Shown here: positions 26,485-35,552 of the stretch, in pieces
Position numbering within the stretch: position 1 is the first letter of the stretch
How the letters are laid out: every line of letters starts with the position of its first letter
Assembly (NCBI RefSeq): GCF_003259255.1
Contig: NZ_QGOL01000024.1
Location: 1 to 43,900, forward strand
Direction of reading: 5' to 3'
DNA length: 43,900 nt
Origin: Algoriphagus litoralis
Lineage (GTDB): Bacteria > Bacteroidota > Bacteroidia > Cytophagales > Cyclobacteriaceae
Position numbers and translations under genes: made by a program
The notes under the pieces: model-generated
Told to the model about the DNA's origin: nothing
The model's database searches: none
The model's input: only the letters and a program-made list of their open reading frames with translations

Positions 26485-27136
26485 TATTGTCGTTGTATAC
26501 CCAATCGATAGTACGATTGATTTTCTAGTACCAATCAGAATGGAGTTGGAACGGATATTTCCAAATGCCGTTGTCTTGCGACCCAGAGTTGGAACTTATG
26601 GTTCTGCTATTACTGATGATACTGAATTGGTGATTTTTTTAGGACATGGAACACCTAGTCAATTATATGGGAGTGTAGATGATTCCGGCGAGAAGTCTAT
26701 TTTTCTAAACGTCGTGAATGGTTCCTTACTCTTGAATGGAGTTGATGTCATACTTTTCGCATGTAATTCATCAGACTATTTCAAAAAGATTAAACGGTCT
26801 GCGGAAATTGATTGCTATGTGACATTTGGTGACATGCCTACTGATTGGGAGCATATTCGTCATATCAGAGATCATGAGGCTGATTTCTTGAAAAGCTTTG
26901 AGGAAGAACATTTGGAATATTATAAGTCAGCAATTGTAGAATCAGTTGTCGAAGGCTTTAAAAATGGCGCAAGAACTAATTCTATTGCCGGTATTCCTAA
27001 ACGAATCTCACTTGTCGTAAATCAGAAAATAAATGAGGTTATATTAGAGCGAAATTGGAATAAACTTCAGAAGATTCAAATGGTAGAACTTTTGAACAAT
27101 TTTAAAAGAGAAATCAAATATGACCAGCCGTTGTAG
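26468..27136 (+). CDS. Putative caspase/CHAT-like Cys-His peptidase
   Basis: This 222-residue protein has a caspase-like core. A first strand is NIVVVYPID, then TELVIFLGHGTPSQLYGS with His60, then GVDVILFACNSSDYFK with Cys99. The spacing of about 39 residues and the hydrophobic strands before each residue match the His-Cys dyad of CHAT and caspase-fold peptidases (compare HG...LSAC). The C-terminal half is helical and basic. The gene overlaps the receiver gene by 17 bases, so the two are translationally coupled. It would be the effector of the signalling pair. The similarity is by motif only; an inactive scaffold or another Rossmann-like fold is possible. Confidence 0.6.
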   Translation: MRDYNNIVVVYPIDSTIDFLVPIRMELERIFPNAVVLRPRVGTYGSAITDDTELVIFLGHGTPSQLYGSVDDSGEKSIFLNVVNGSLLLNGVDVILFACNSSDYFKKIKRSAEIDCYVTFGDMPTDWEHIRHIRDHEADFLKSFEEEHLEYYKSAIVESVVEGFKNGARTNSIAGIPKRISLVVNQKINEVILERNWNKLQKIQMVELLNNFKREIKYDQPL

Positions 27137-27481
27137 GACCCTATCTCAACAAGTCTGTATTGAAACTCAAAAAGGTTTTTTAATATTAAAATAGGAATAG
27201 CCTCTGACGGAAACTAATAGTTTCGAATAGTAAGATTAATATCTCCAAACGAAAGATTTGACACTATCTCGAAAAGTCTGTAAATACAATTTAGGGTTTG
27301 CTGTAATTTTAGACAGCTTTAATAAATTCCCATTTATTGATTTAATACTATACCCAGATTTAGATAGGCACAGGACGTTTCATAATAACTTCTTAAATTA
27401 TACCACCCCCTTACTCTTCTTTGTAATCACATAAATCTACTTTGGACTATTTTTGCTTTCCGAAATATTCAAGAAAGATTG
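27137..27481. other. Intergenic region with a spaced direct repeat
   Basis: No gene is seen. CTATCTC(A/G)A(C/A)AAGTCTGTA occurs near 27141-27159 and again near 27263-27282, about 123 bases apart. The first copy begins directly after the peptidase gene. These may be remnants of an insertion boundary. Confidence 0.5.
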
Positions 27482-28048
27482 TTATGGTTCGATATAATGG
27501 TTTATTTTTTGTTTACTTTCTGTACCATCCATTTTGATGAATGTCTTTTTTTGAAAAGTTAAATATCCAGTTTCAACAAGATAAAGGAGGCTTTTCGTAG
27601 CTTTTCCGCTAATGACCTTAATTTGCAACTTAGCAAGTTCTTCAACTACCTGACTTACTTGTTTCTCAGATTCGAAGTACCCATTTTCAACTAATTCTGA
27701 ACGAATCTTGAATGTGAGGCTGTTCTCATTTTTTAGATTTATAAAAAAGTTAGGATTGTTTCTGTTGGCATGTATGAATTGGTTCATGTGTAAAATGCCT
27801 GTTTTGGTCTTTCTTAGTTTGAAATTTGAGTTATAAACATCAGCGGTTGTTATTCCAAGTTTTTCTGAAAGTGACTCAGCTATTGCATCGCTTATTGATC
27901 TTCTCCCTCTCCGCAAAGAATAGATATGGTCTGAAGACAGATCAAGAAAAGCCGCCATCCCAATTGGAGTGAGTTCTAAAAAATTTATAAACTCTTTAAA
28001 TCTTTGGGCGGATGTCTGGTCAAGTTCTGGATTTATTTTCTCTTCCAT
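27482..28048 (-). CDS. HTH transcription regulator, XRE-like
   Basis: ATG 28048 gives 188 residues; the TTG at 28054 is less likely. The N-terminal 75 residues read as a Cro/CI-like helix-turn-helix (RFKEFINFLELTPIGMAAFLDLSSDHIYSLRRGRRSISDAIAESLSEKLGI). The remainder, with an ESEKQVSQVVEELAKL helix and a strand-rich end, is not recognised and could be a ligand or dimer domain. It closes the right side of the defence island. Its own upstream region holds repeated TTAGTCTAA sites and a perfect palindrome at 28138-28156, so autoregulation is likely. It may control neighbouring defence genes, but no shared site was found there. Confidence 0.75.
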   Translation of the reverse strand: MEEKINPELDQTSAQRFKEFINFLELTPIGMAAFLDLSSDHIYSLRRGRRSISDAIAESLSEKLGITTADVYNSNFKLRKTKTGILHMNQFIHANRNNPNFFINLKNENSLTFKIRSELVENGYFESEKQVSQVVEELAKLQIKVISGKATKSLLYLVETGYLTFQKKTFIKMDGTESKQKINHYIEP

Positions 28049-28068
28049 GACCAAATGGATGAAAAAAA

Positions 28069-28108
28069 TTAGTCTAAAAAGTGGTCAAATAATTTTGAAT
28101 TAGTCTAA
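28069..28108. promoter_or_regulatory. Paired TTAGTCTAA sites upstream of the HTH regulator
   Basis: TTAGTCTAA occurs at 28069-28077 and 28100-28108, 31 bases (about three helical turns) apart, 21-60 bases upstream of the regulator start. Each site is nearly palindromic. Confidence 0.5.
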
Positions 28109-28137
28109 CTTCTATTTACATTTAAACAGTTGAAAAT

Positions 28138-28156
28138 ATGGACTATTTAAGTCCAT
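28138..28156. promoter_or_regulatory. Perfect palindrome ATGGACT-5-AGTCCAT
   Basis: This inverted repeat with 7-bp arms and a 5-base spacer (ATTTA) lies about 90 bases upstream of the HTH regulator. Its GGACTA half resembles the TAGTC core of the sites nearer the gene, so all three may be bound by the same protein. Confidence 0.5.
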
Positions 28157-28159
28157 CTT

Positions 28160-29212
28160 GTTAGCATTAATCAAAAAGAGTCTCGACTGCAATTCCGACA
28201 ATTTGTAATAGGACGAGACGGTAGGTTAATGCTCAAGGGATTATTATGCGTACTTTCGTATGCGCTATAGCTCTTGGGCCCTATCGTAATTCCGTTCCTA
28301 AAGGCGTCGGAACCTGCAGTGCGGTAGATTGGCGCCCAGGCTATGGTGCTCCATTTTTATCGGAAAAAGACTCGTTTTACCACTTTTCATGATGAAAACG
28401 AGCGAATTACAGAAGTTGCTTAGAATTGCCCTCAGGGAGCTGGGGATCGAGTTTCGGTCCTTGAAGCTCCATGCATTCTGCATTATCTCGCTCGGGTATT
28501 ACGGGTCACCTTGCTCTTATTACCTATTACCTTATTCCAGTACCGCGGGATACCTGGGCCTCAGTGCGTACGACTGGCTCTACTCCCGCAAGCCCAAGAA
28601 TCCGATTTGAGGGCAAGTTTTTTTCCGATTAAGAGGATGCGCAGCCTCGAGCAGATCGGGTACCACACACTCACGTCAGCAAGCTCTGATAGCTGGTCGC
28701 GCTGACACCATTTCTTAATTATTCATTTTGCTGGACTATCGATTAGGGTAGAAGAGGAGAAGTATGTCTTGATTCCAGGCTACACTTCATCATTCGAAAT
28801 TCATCATTGGATATTCATTATTAATGGATTAAGACTTTGGTGAAGGAGAAACTTCCGCATTGGCTTCGACTCCTGTCACACTGAGCACCTGACCAACGGG
28901 AGTTGGGAAGTAAGAAGTGTCAGCCTGACAGTACTTGGCAGTCGACCACATCGGTCATCCGACACCCATCATCCAGCTTCATTAATAACCATCAAAGCAT
29001 GCAAAAATTCCTACTCACATGCTTCCTGGCATTGCTATGTCTGAAAATTGCGGACTTCATGGTTTCCACACCATTGAAATTCCTCATTATCCGACTTAGA
29101 AACGCCAAAGTTGGGAAGCCTATTTCGCCCGACGGAGGAGGGCTTATCTCGCCAAAGCGTATTTCGTCCCGATTTCCCGGGACTTATCTCATCCACCTCA
29201 ATTACTAAAGAA
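28160..29212. other. One-kilobase region without a convincing gene
   Basis: The GC content rises here relative to the defence genes. The frame at 28389-28470 (MKTSELQKLLRIALRELGIEF) reads like a protein start but then degenerates, so a gene relic is possible. A small GTCAGC/GCTGAC stem lies at about 28674-28705. AT-rich TCATCATT-type repeats occur at 28790-28835. The TlpA gene's promoter should lie near the right end. No RNA gene was recognised. Confidence 0.4.
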
Positions 29213-30952
29213 ATGAACACACTATTACTGATTCTCCTGCTTAGTAGCAGCATAGAAATCCCATCGAGCAAAGTTGCCGATTCACCCGGGGCTGAACTTC
29301 TTCATAGGTCTGACAGCCCCAATCGGGGAGGAGAGATCCTTCCCGATACTTTCTCACTAATTGATTTTGGTTTAGTTGATAAGCACCTTGGTGCGGGCGC
29401 AGGGAAGGAGGCTAATAATCTTCAACCCGCCCCGCTCACGGTCTCTCAGGGGCCTGAATCTCATGCATCAGATGGCCTAACTGCCTATATCTACGGGGAA
29501 GTAATACTTGACCCAGAGTCCCGTCTGGACACCGCCAAACTGACTACCTGGCCACACTTTCTTAGTGTCAAGCATGACACTCCTCCTCCAATTAAATTAA
29601 AGTGCCCACTGGTCAAAGGAAATCTTTTCGAAGGCTCTTTGGGTAAACAGGTTTTTGAATTTTCACTTGACCTGACAGATACGGTTCAGCCCTTTTCCAT
29701 CGCTTTACAAACCAACCTAATCCTAGACCAATACCTTATCGAAGCTGGAGACAGCATCAAAGTGCAGATCAATCTGCGTAAAGGAAAAATCCTGTTCGGT
29801 GGTCCCACCGGACCCAAGTACCAAGCACAGCATTTCATTCGCTCAGCTTTGGAGTCAAGCCAGTGGGATCAGCCTCCTGCCATGATCACTTCGACTTCCG
29901 CTAAAAACCAAATGATGCAGACCCACAGTGAGATGTATCAGAAGGCGGAAGAGCGAGCTAGTTCGGTCAGAAACTCCCTCAGATTTATCGAGAGCAAGGA
30001 GGATAGTTTGAATTGGCTCAGGTTGATTTCTCAGGTTGATTTTCAGGGACACCCTGCCTGGCAAATTCTTGAATCCCAAAAAGTGGATTTAGGGAAGTCA
30101 ATGGAAACTATTCTGGCCTCAGAAATTGCCGCAAGACAGGTGATTTCATTTTATCGATTTATGCATTCCTTCTCTACGCTCGATAAAGAAGCCTTTCCGC
30201 TGACCCAAAATCCAGAACAGTTTCTCCAAACTGTCAAAGATCGGTTTGGTTGGAGTCATCGAAGTCCGGAACTAGTGGCAGCCTTGCTTTCCAGAAGTAA
30301 TGTCCTGGCTTACCATAATAAAAATGGGCTTTTTGATCAGTTTGACCTACTTCCTCCTTTGCTCAGAGATCGGCTTTACGGGAAGTTTATGGTAGAGAAT
30401 GTCCAGAAATACACCATAGAAGAAAAGTCTTTCGACAGGGCTATAGCGACGGTTGGGGTGCCTTGGATTCAGGAATTGATCGGAGAGATGAAATCCCATT
30501 TGGTGAAGGGGGCAGATTTAAGCAGCTATTCCTTCTTAAGCCCTGATGATACAGAAGTGAGCTTATCGGAATTCGACGGGAAACTGGTACTGATGAATTT
30601 CTGGATTTCCGGATGTAAATACTGCCTGGATGAATTCCAAAATGTCATTTATCCTGCCGAACAGTTTTTTCAAGACGATCCCCGCGTGGTGTTTCTTTCT
30701 GTATCTGCTGATGGGGATACCCAGCTTTGGGAAAAGACTTTAAGCCAGGGAAAATTCACCTCTGAGCTTTCCCAGCCTGTCTATGCAGGAAATAATCATG
30801 ATGTACTTTCTGATTTGGGGATCTCTGCCTATCCAAAGAAAATTCTGCTAGGGACGGCAGGACAACTTTTATCCTTCCAGGATATTCCTTCCGATTCGGA
30901 GCAGCTGATTCGACTGATTCAAAAAAACTTAGAACCTATTCCCAACCTCTAA
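29213..30952 (+). CDS. TlpA-like thioredoxin-domain protein of a SusCD locus
   Basis: ATG 29213 (579 residues) is preferred, since the upstream in-frame extension looks non-coding. The first 12 residues form a short hydrophobic segment. Residues about 70-430 are the unassigned N-terminal domain common in Bacteroidota TlpA proteins. The C-terminal 140 residues are a thioredoxin fold with VLMNFWISGCKYC (Cys468-Lys-Tyr-Cys471) and a cis-proline loop, AYPKK. It should be a periplasmic thiol-disulfide oxidoreductase. It is followed 10 bases later by the SusC gene, forming an operon with the SusC and SusD genes. The cargo of the transporter may therefore contain thiols or disulfides. Confidence 0.85.
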   Translation: MNTLLLILLLSSSIEIPSSKVADSPGAELLHRSDSPNRGGEILPDTFSLIDFGLVDKHLGAGAGKEANNLQPAPLTVSQGPESHASDGLTAYIYGEVILDPESRLDTAKLTTWPHFLSVKHDTPPPIKLKCPLVKGNLFEGSLGKQVFEFSLDLTDTVQPFSIALQTNLILDQYLIEAGDSIKVQINLRKGKILFGGPTGPKYQAQHFIRSALESSQWDQPPAMITSTSAKNQMMQTHSEMYQKAEERASSVRNSLRFIESKEDSLNWLRLISQVDFQGHPAWQILESQKVDLGKSMETILASEIAARQVISFYRFMHSFSTLDKEAFPLTQNPEQFLQTVKDRFGWSHRSPELVAALLSRSNVLAYHNKNGLFDQFDLLPPLLRDRLYGKFMVENVQKYTIEEKSFDRAIATVGVPWIQELIGEMKSHLVKGADLSSYSFLSPDDTEVSLSEFDGKLVLMNFWISGCKYCLDEFQNVIYPAEQFFQDDPRVVFLSVSADGDTQLWEKTLSQGKFTSELSQPVYAGNNHDVLSDLGISAYPKKILLGTAGQLLSFQDIPSDSEQLIRLIQKNLEPIPNL

Positions 30953-30962
30953 AAATCGTACT

Positions 30963-33900
30963 ATGAAAATATTTATTGTTATGCTTTTAACGCTTTGCTG
31001 CCAAATGACCTTACTGGGGCAAAGTACCAGAATCATTGAAGGTCAGGTCAAAGCTGGGCCTGATCAAGAGCTGATTCCCGGAGTTTCGGTCCTTATAAAA
31101 GGTACTGCCATAGGAACTGTTTCTGACAGTGAAGGAAAATTCAGGATCAATGTACCGCAGGAATATTCCCAACTGGTGATTTCCTTTCTTGGATTTAAGA
31201 CCAAAGAGATTGAATTGACAGGTTCAGAATCCTTCCTGGATATCAGTCTGGAAACCTTGGATATGGATCTGGATGAAGTGCAGGTGATGGCCACCGGCTA
31301 TCAGGAAATACCCAGAGAGCGGGCAAATGGTTCATTCGTCACTTTGGACAGAGATCTGGTAAACCGTCGAATCAGTACCAATATTCTTGACCGACTTGAA
31401 GATGTTACTCCAGGTTTAATTTTCAACAGGGTGGGTTCCGCCACCGAACCCATCAGTATCAGGGGCAGATCCACGATTAATGCCAATGCGCAGCCGCTGA
31501 TCGTCGTTGATAATTTTCCTTACGATGGGCCAATTGAAAATATCAATCCAAACGATGTCGAAAGCATCACGGTACTGAAGGATGCTTCTGCGGCGTCCAT
31601 CTGGGGGGCAAGGGCTGGTAACGGGGTGATTGTCATCACCACCAAACGCGCAAAAGAAGGACAAAATCTACGGGTATCCTTCAATGCAAATACTACCGTG
31701 ACCGAATTGCCTGATCTGTACTACGATCCCAAAATGTCCATCGCCTCATTCATCGACTTGGAGCGGGAGCTTTTCGACCGGGGCTTGTTTAATTCATCGA
31801 TCAATTCAAATAACAAACCAAGGGTTTCACCAAGTGTCGAAGCCTTGCTCAAGGCAAGAAATGGCCAGATTACCCGTGCTGAAGCGGAGTCCTTGTTGGA
31901 ACAATACAAGCAACAGGATGTCAGGAGAGACCTATTAAACTATTATTACCGCCCGGCTGTAAATCAGCAGTATTCGCTAAGTCTCTCAGGCTCCTCACCC
32001 AATCACCGGCATAATCTGGCTATCGGGTATGACCGGAATCAAAGCCAAGTAGTCGGGAATGGAAATAGCCGCTTTTCACTTACCAAAAACGATGATTGGA
32101 ATCTGTTGAACGGAAAGCTGGAGCTAGGAACAGGAATCTACTGGGTTCAGGGTAACTCCAGTTCCAGTACGGAGCTTCCTCCTTCGTTTATTTATGACCA
32201 GTTGGCTGGTCCCAATGGAGAACCTTTAACCATCACTCGAACTTATTCCGAGCGGTATATTTCTTCCATATCCAACCAGCGTCCTGAATTGCTGGATTGG
32301 ACCTTTGTTCCACTGAATGAAATTGGAATGCTGGACGATCGCTCCAAGTCCTCGGATCTTAGACTGAATGCCAACTTGGGTTACCGGATTATACCATCCC
32401 TAAAAGCTGAGGTCAAGTACCAATATTGGACAAACAACAGCCAAACCAAGAACCATTCTCCCAAGGAATCCTTTTTTGTCAGGGATTTGATCAACCAGTT
32501 TTCTGAATTCGATGCCGAAGGAAATATTACCCGTCATATTCCGATCGGGGGAATACTGGATTTGCAAAATGGAAGGGGAGAGAGTCATTCCCTCCGTGGA
32601 ATGCTTTCCTATAACGAATCCATAGGTAAAGGAACACTGAATGCTATAGCAGGCTTTGAGGGAAAAATGCTGAGCAGCACTTCAGATGGCATGCGTTATT
32701 TTGGATATGATGATGAGTTGGGGATCAGTGTGCCGGTTGATCCATTGACAAGATTCCGAAGACTGCACAACAATAGTCTGGGAAGTATCCCTGCTTCCCA
32801 AACCCATAGCGGAATAGCAGATCGGTTTATTTCCTATTTCATCAATGCTTCCTACCAGCTGGACACCCGCTTTAATTTCTCCGCTAGTGCAAGGAAAGAT
32901 CAGTCGAACTTGTTTGGGGTAAATGCCAACCAGCGGGGAGTACCGCTTTGGTCAATAGGAGGAGGATATACCCTCTCGGAAGAGAAATGGTATAAATTCG
33001 AAGCAATCCCTTACCTCAGAGTAAGACTGACCTATGGGTACAATGGCAATGTGGATAAAAGTACTTCTGCATTCACCACTGCCCGGTACTTTGTCAGTGC
33101 ATCTTCGATAATTCCCAATCTCCCCAGTGCTGCCATTATCAATCCACCCAATCCCAATTTGAGTTGGGAGAAGATACAGATCACCAACCTGGCTTTGGAT
33201 TTTGGAAGTAAAAACTCACGGGTTTCGGGCAGTCTGGAATTCTATCAAAAAAACGGGGAAGATCTTATAGGCGACATTGAAGTACCATCCTCTACAGGCG
33301 TATATAATTTCAGGGGAAATTTTGCGAATACTTCAACTTTCGGATATGATTTCAATCTGTCTACCCAAAACATAGATCGTGGTTTTCCCTGGAAAACTGA
33401 TTTCTTTTGGAGCTATGTCAGGGAAAAGGTAACACGGTATGATTTTACCACAGCCCCATCAAATTACATTAATTCCGGAGGAGTTTTTCCTTTTGTTGGA
33501 CGCCCGCTATTTGGAGTTTATGGATATGAATGGGCAGGTTTAAATCCTGAAAATGGAAATCCACTGGGGATTATTGATGGACAGCCCAGCGAGGATTATA
33601 GAGAAATTCTAAACTCAGCCACACCAGAATCCCTTCAATATGCAGGGCCAGGCCGTCCGGTGCATTTTGGGTCGATACGGAATACCTTCAGTTGGAAAGG
33701 GCTGGAGTTATCCGCAAACATCAGTTTCCGGATGGGATATTTCTACAGGCGGACATCGGTAAACTACAACAGCATCTATCAGGGAGCTTTTGATCATGCG
33801 GATTACGATCAGCGATGGAGAGAGCCCGGCGATGAATTGATCACGCAAGTTCCTTCCATGCCAAGTGCCCAGAATGCATTCAGAAACACCTTTTACTTGG

Positions 33901-34133
33901 GTTCTGCAGGTTTGATCGGCAGAGGGGATCACATCAGGCTTCAGGATATCAGGCTGGCCTATTCGTTCAGCGGGTTGAACGGTTTGCCTCAATCCTTAAG
34001 AAATATACAGGCCTATGTGTATGCCAATAATATCGGGCTGCTTTGGAAAGCCACTGAAGATGCCTTTGATCCGGACTTCAGGACTTCAAGGCCTTTGCGA
34101 AGCATAGCGATGGGAATCAACTGGAATTTTTAA
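30963..34133 (+). CDS. SusC/RagA-family TonB-linked outer-membrane transporter
   Basis: This 1056-residue protein is a TonB-dependent importer. It has a signal peptide (1-20, ending LLGQ), a carboxypeptidase-D-like domain (about 24-105, IIEGQVKAGPDQELIPGVSVLIKGT..GTVSDSEGKF), a TonB-linked segment LDEVQVMATGY, and a plug with ISIRGRSTINANAQPLIVVDNFP and ITVLKDASAASIWGARAGNGVIVITTK, which is diagnostic of SusC. The barrel ends in SIAMGINWNF with terminal Phe. It works with the SusD-like lipoprotein 19 bases downstream. Substrate cannot be read from sequence, and no glycoside hydrolase is adjacent; the TlpA and MauE genes hint at peptides or redox-active compounds. Confidence 0.95.
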   Translation: MKIFIVMLLTLCCQMTLLGQSTRIIEGQVKAGPDQELIPGVSVLIKGTAIGTVSDSEGKFRINVPQEYSQLVISFLGFKTKEIELTGSESFLDISLETLDMDLDEVQVMATGYQEIPRERANGSFVTLDRDLVNRRISTNILDRLEDVTPGLIFNRVGSATEPISIRGRSTINANAQPLIVVDNFPYDGPIENINPNDVESITVLKDASAASIWGARAGNGVIVITTKRAKEGQNLRVSFNANTTVTELPDLYYDPKMSIASFIDLERELFDRGLFNSSINSNNKPRVSPSVEALLKARNGQITRAEAESLLEQYKQQDVRRDLLNYYYRPAVNQQYSLSLSGSSPNHRHNLAIGYDRNQSQVVGNGNSRFSLTKNDDWNLLNGKLELGTGIYWVQGNSSSSTELPPSFIYDQLAGPNGEPLTITRTYSERYISSISNQRPELLDWTFVPLNEIGMLDDRSKSSDLRLNANLGYRIIPSLKAEVKYQYWTNNSQTKNHSPKESFFVRDLINQFSEFDAEGNITRHIPIGGILDLQNGRGESHSLRGMLSYNESIGKGTLNAIAGFEGKMLSSTSDGMRYFGYDDELGISVPVDPLTRFRRLHNNSLGSIPASQTHSGIADRFISYFINASYQLDTRFNFSASARKDQSNLFGVNANQRGVPLWSIGGGYTLSEEKWYKFEAIPYLRVRLTYGYNGNVDKSTSAFTTARYFVSASSIIPNLPSAAIINPPNPNLSWEKIQITNLALDFGSKNSRVSGSLEFYQKNGEDLIGDIEVPSSTGVYNFRGNFANTSTFGYDFNLSTQNIDRGFPWKTDFFWSYVREKVTRYDFTTAPSNYINSGGVFPFVGRPLFGVYGYEWAGLNPENGNPLGIIDGQPSEDYREILNSATPESLQYAGPGRPVHFGSIRNTFSWKGLELSANISFRMGYFYRRTSVNYNSIYQGAFDHADYDQRWREPGDELITQVPSMPSAQNAFRNTFYLGSAGLIGRGDHIRLQDIRLAYSFSGLNGLPQSLRNIQAYVYANNIGLLWKATEDAFDPDFRTSRPLRSIAMGINWNF

Positions 34134-34152
34134 CACCTAAATCAACGAAAAA

Positions 34153-35493
34153 ATGACTAACATAAAACATACTTCTTACCTCATCCTTTCCTTCTGGATC
34201 ACAGTGGGCTGCAACGGATTTTTAGAAGAAAAACCCAGCAAAAGTCTGGTTGTTCCTGAAAGTTTGGAGGATATCCAAGCTTTAATGGATGTCAATACCA
34301 ACCACAATGTCGAATCCTTTGTATTGTTTTTACAATCTGATGATTTTGACCTTTCTGAAAATTTGGTCAATGAGATGAACGAATGGCAGCGGAATGCAAC
34401 GCTTTGGAAAGGGGATATCGAAAATCCTTCTGGTGTTACCTTGGAGTTTTCGATGTATTACGAAAAGATTTTTTATGCACATCTGGTGATGGAACTGTTG
34501 GAAGAGGGAGGTTTTTCGGATCAACAGCGGGTAAATGACCTGAAGGGGCAGGCTCTGTTTTATAGAGCTTTCGGGTATTTTTCTCTGGCTCAATTGTATT
34601 TACCTCCTTACCTATCAGGAAAGGATTCGGATGAAAAAATACTGCCTTATAGAACAGTATCTCAAATCGATCTAAAGGCCACTTTGGCAACAACCGCTGA
34701 AATCTATTCGTCAATTGTTTCAGATTTGGAGCAGGCTATAAACCTGTTGCCAGAGCAAGCACTCTATCCGACCAGGCCTTCGAGGGTAGCAGCATTGGGG
34801 ATGCTAAGCAGGGTAAACCTAGCCATGGGAGATTTTGAGGAAGCAAGACTGAATTCCGAATCTGCCTTGCAGATCAAATCTGATTTGATGAATTATTCAC
34901 TATTGGATTCGGCTGATTTTTACCCCTTTGAGCTTTTGAACGAGGAGGTCATTTTCCATGGAGTTCAAAGTAGTTATTCGCTTATTTTCTCCACTGACCT
35001 TTTGGTGTCAAATGAATTGTATGCATCCTATGATTCCCTTGACTTAAGGAAGCAGCTTTACTTTATTCCCAATGCTGAAGGAGAGCCTAACTTTAGGGGA
35101 AGTTATTCGGGAGGATTTGAGTTTTTCTCGGGGATTGCTGTGGATGAAATTCTCCTGACTGCTGCCGAAGCAAACGTCAGGACTGGAAATATCACAAAAG
35201 GAATGGAGCATCTCAATCGGCTGTTGTCTAGTAGATGGAAGGAGGGGCTATACGTAGAAAGAGGTGCCGACAATCTCCAAGAAGCTTTAAGTCTGATATT
35301 GGAGGAGCGAAGAAAGAGCCTTGTTTTCAGAGCAACTAGATGGATGGATCTGCAACGGCTGAATCAGGAACCGGAATTTGCCAAGGAATTGGTTCGGGAG
35401 GCTGGCGAGTTTTCTGGTAGCTTGGATTTGAGCAAGGAGGCTTATGCACTGAAAGTGCCGAGCAGAGAATTGCAATTGGAGGGAATAGATTAA
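34153..35493 (+). CDS. SusD/RagB-family surface lipoprotein
   Basis: This 446-residue protein has a lipoprotein signal ending ITVGC with Cys20 as the lipidation site, followed by NGFLEEKPSKSLVVPESLEDIQALMD, the usual SusD start. Helical TPR-like repeats follow (DLKGQALFYRAFGYFSLAQLYLPPY, SRVAALGMLSRVNLAMGDFEEA), as do the late AAEANVRTGN and EERRKSLVFRATRWMDLQRLN motifs. It binds ligand at the cell surface and caps the SusC barrel. It is shorter than many SusD proteins (about 500-600), mostly through a compact C-terminal half. A bidirectional terminator follows directly. Confidence 0.95.
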   Translation: MTNIKHTSYLILSFWITVGCNGFLEEKPSKSLVVPESLEDIQALMDVNTNHNVESFVLFLQSDDFDLSENLVNEMNEWQRNATLWKGDIENPSGVTLEFSMYYEKIFYAHLVMELLEEGGFSDQQRVNDLKGQALFYRAFGYFSLAQLYLPPYLSGKDSDEKILPYRTVSQIDLKATLATTAEIYSSIVSDLEQAINLLPEQALYPTRPSRVAALGMLSRVNLAMGDFEEARLNSESALQIKSDLMNYSLLDSADFYPFELLNEEVIFHGVQSSYSLIFSTDLLVSNELYASYDSLDLRKQLYFIPNAEGEPNFRGSYSGGFEFFSGIAVDEILLTAAEANVRTGNITKGMEHLNRLLSSRWKEGLYVERGADNLQEALSLILEERRKSLVFRATRWMDLQRLNQEPEFAKELVREAGEFSGSLDLSKEAYALKVPSRELQLEGID

Positions 35494-35499
35494 AAAAAG

Positions 35500-35524
35500 A
35501 AGGGGAGGCCAAAAGCCTCCCTTT
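35500..35524. terminator. Bidirectional intrinsic terminator
   Basis: GGGAGGC (35503-35509) and GCCTCCC (35515-35521) form a 7-bp stem with a five-base loop, extended by further A-T pairs. On the minus strand it is followed by CTTCTTTTTTT, giving a good U-tract for the DUF6520 gene. On the plus strand it follows the SusD stop with a weaker T-run. Confidence 0.8.
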
Positions 35525-35552
35525 CAATTACGCTAGGTTATTAATCCAGAAA

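Noticed and set aside
7299..28048. The defence island considered as a prophage or integrative element
   Set aside because: No integrase, structural phage gene, relaxase or flanking attachment repeat was recognised. The 27141/27263 repeat is too short-range to bound the island.
28329..28705. Overlapping plus-strand frames of 64-93 codons
   Set aside because: Only the first 25 residues after 28389 look protein-like; the rest does not. I treat it as a possible relic and do not call a gene.
28674..28710. GTCAGC/GCTGAC hairpin considered as a tRNA or integron attC remnant
   Set aside because: No cloverleaf or attC core sequences can be formed.
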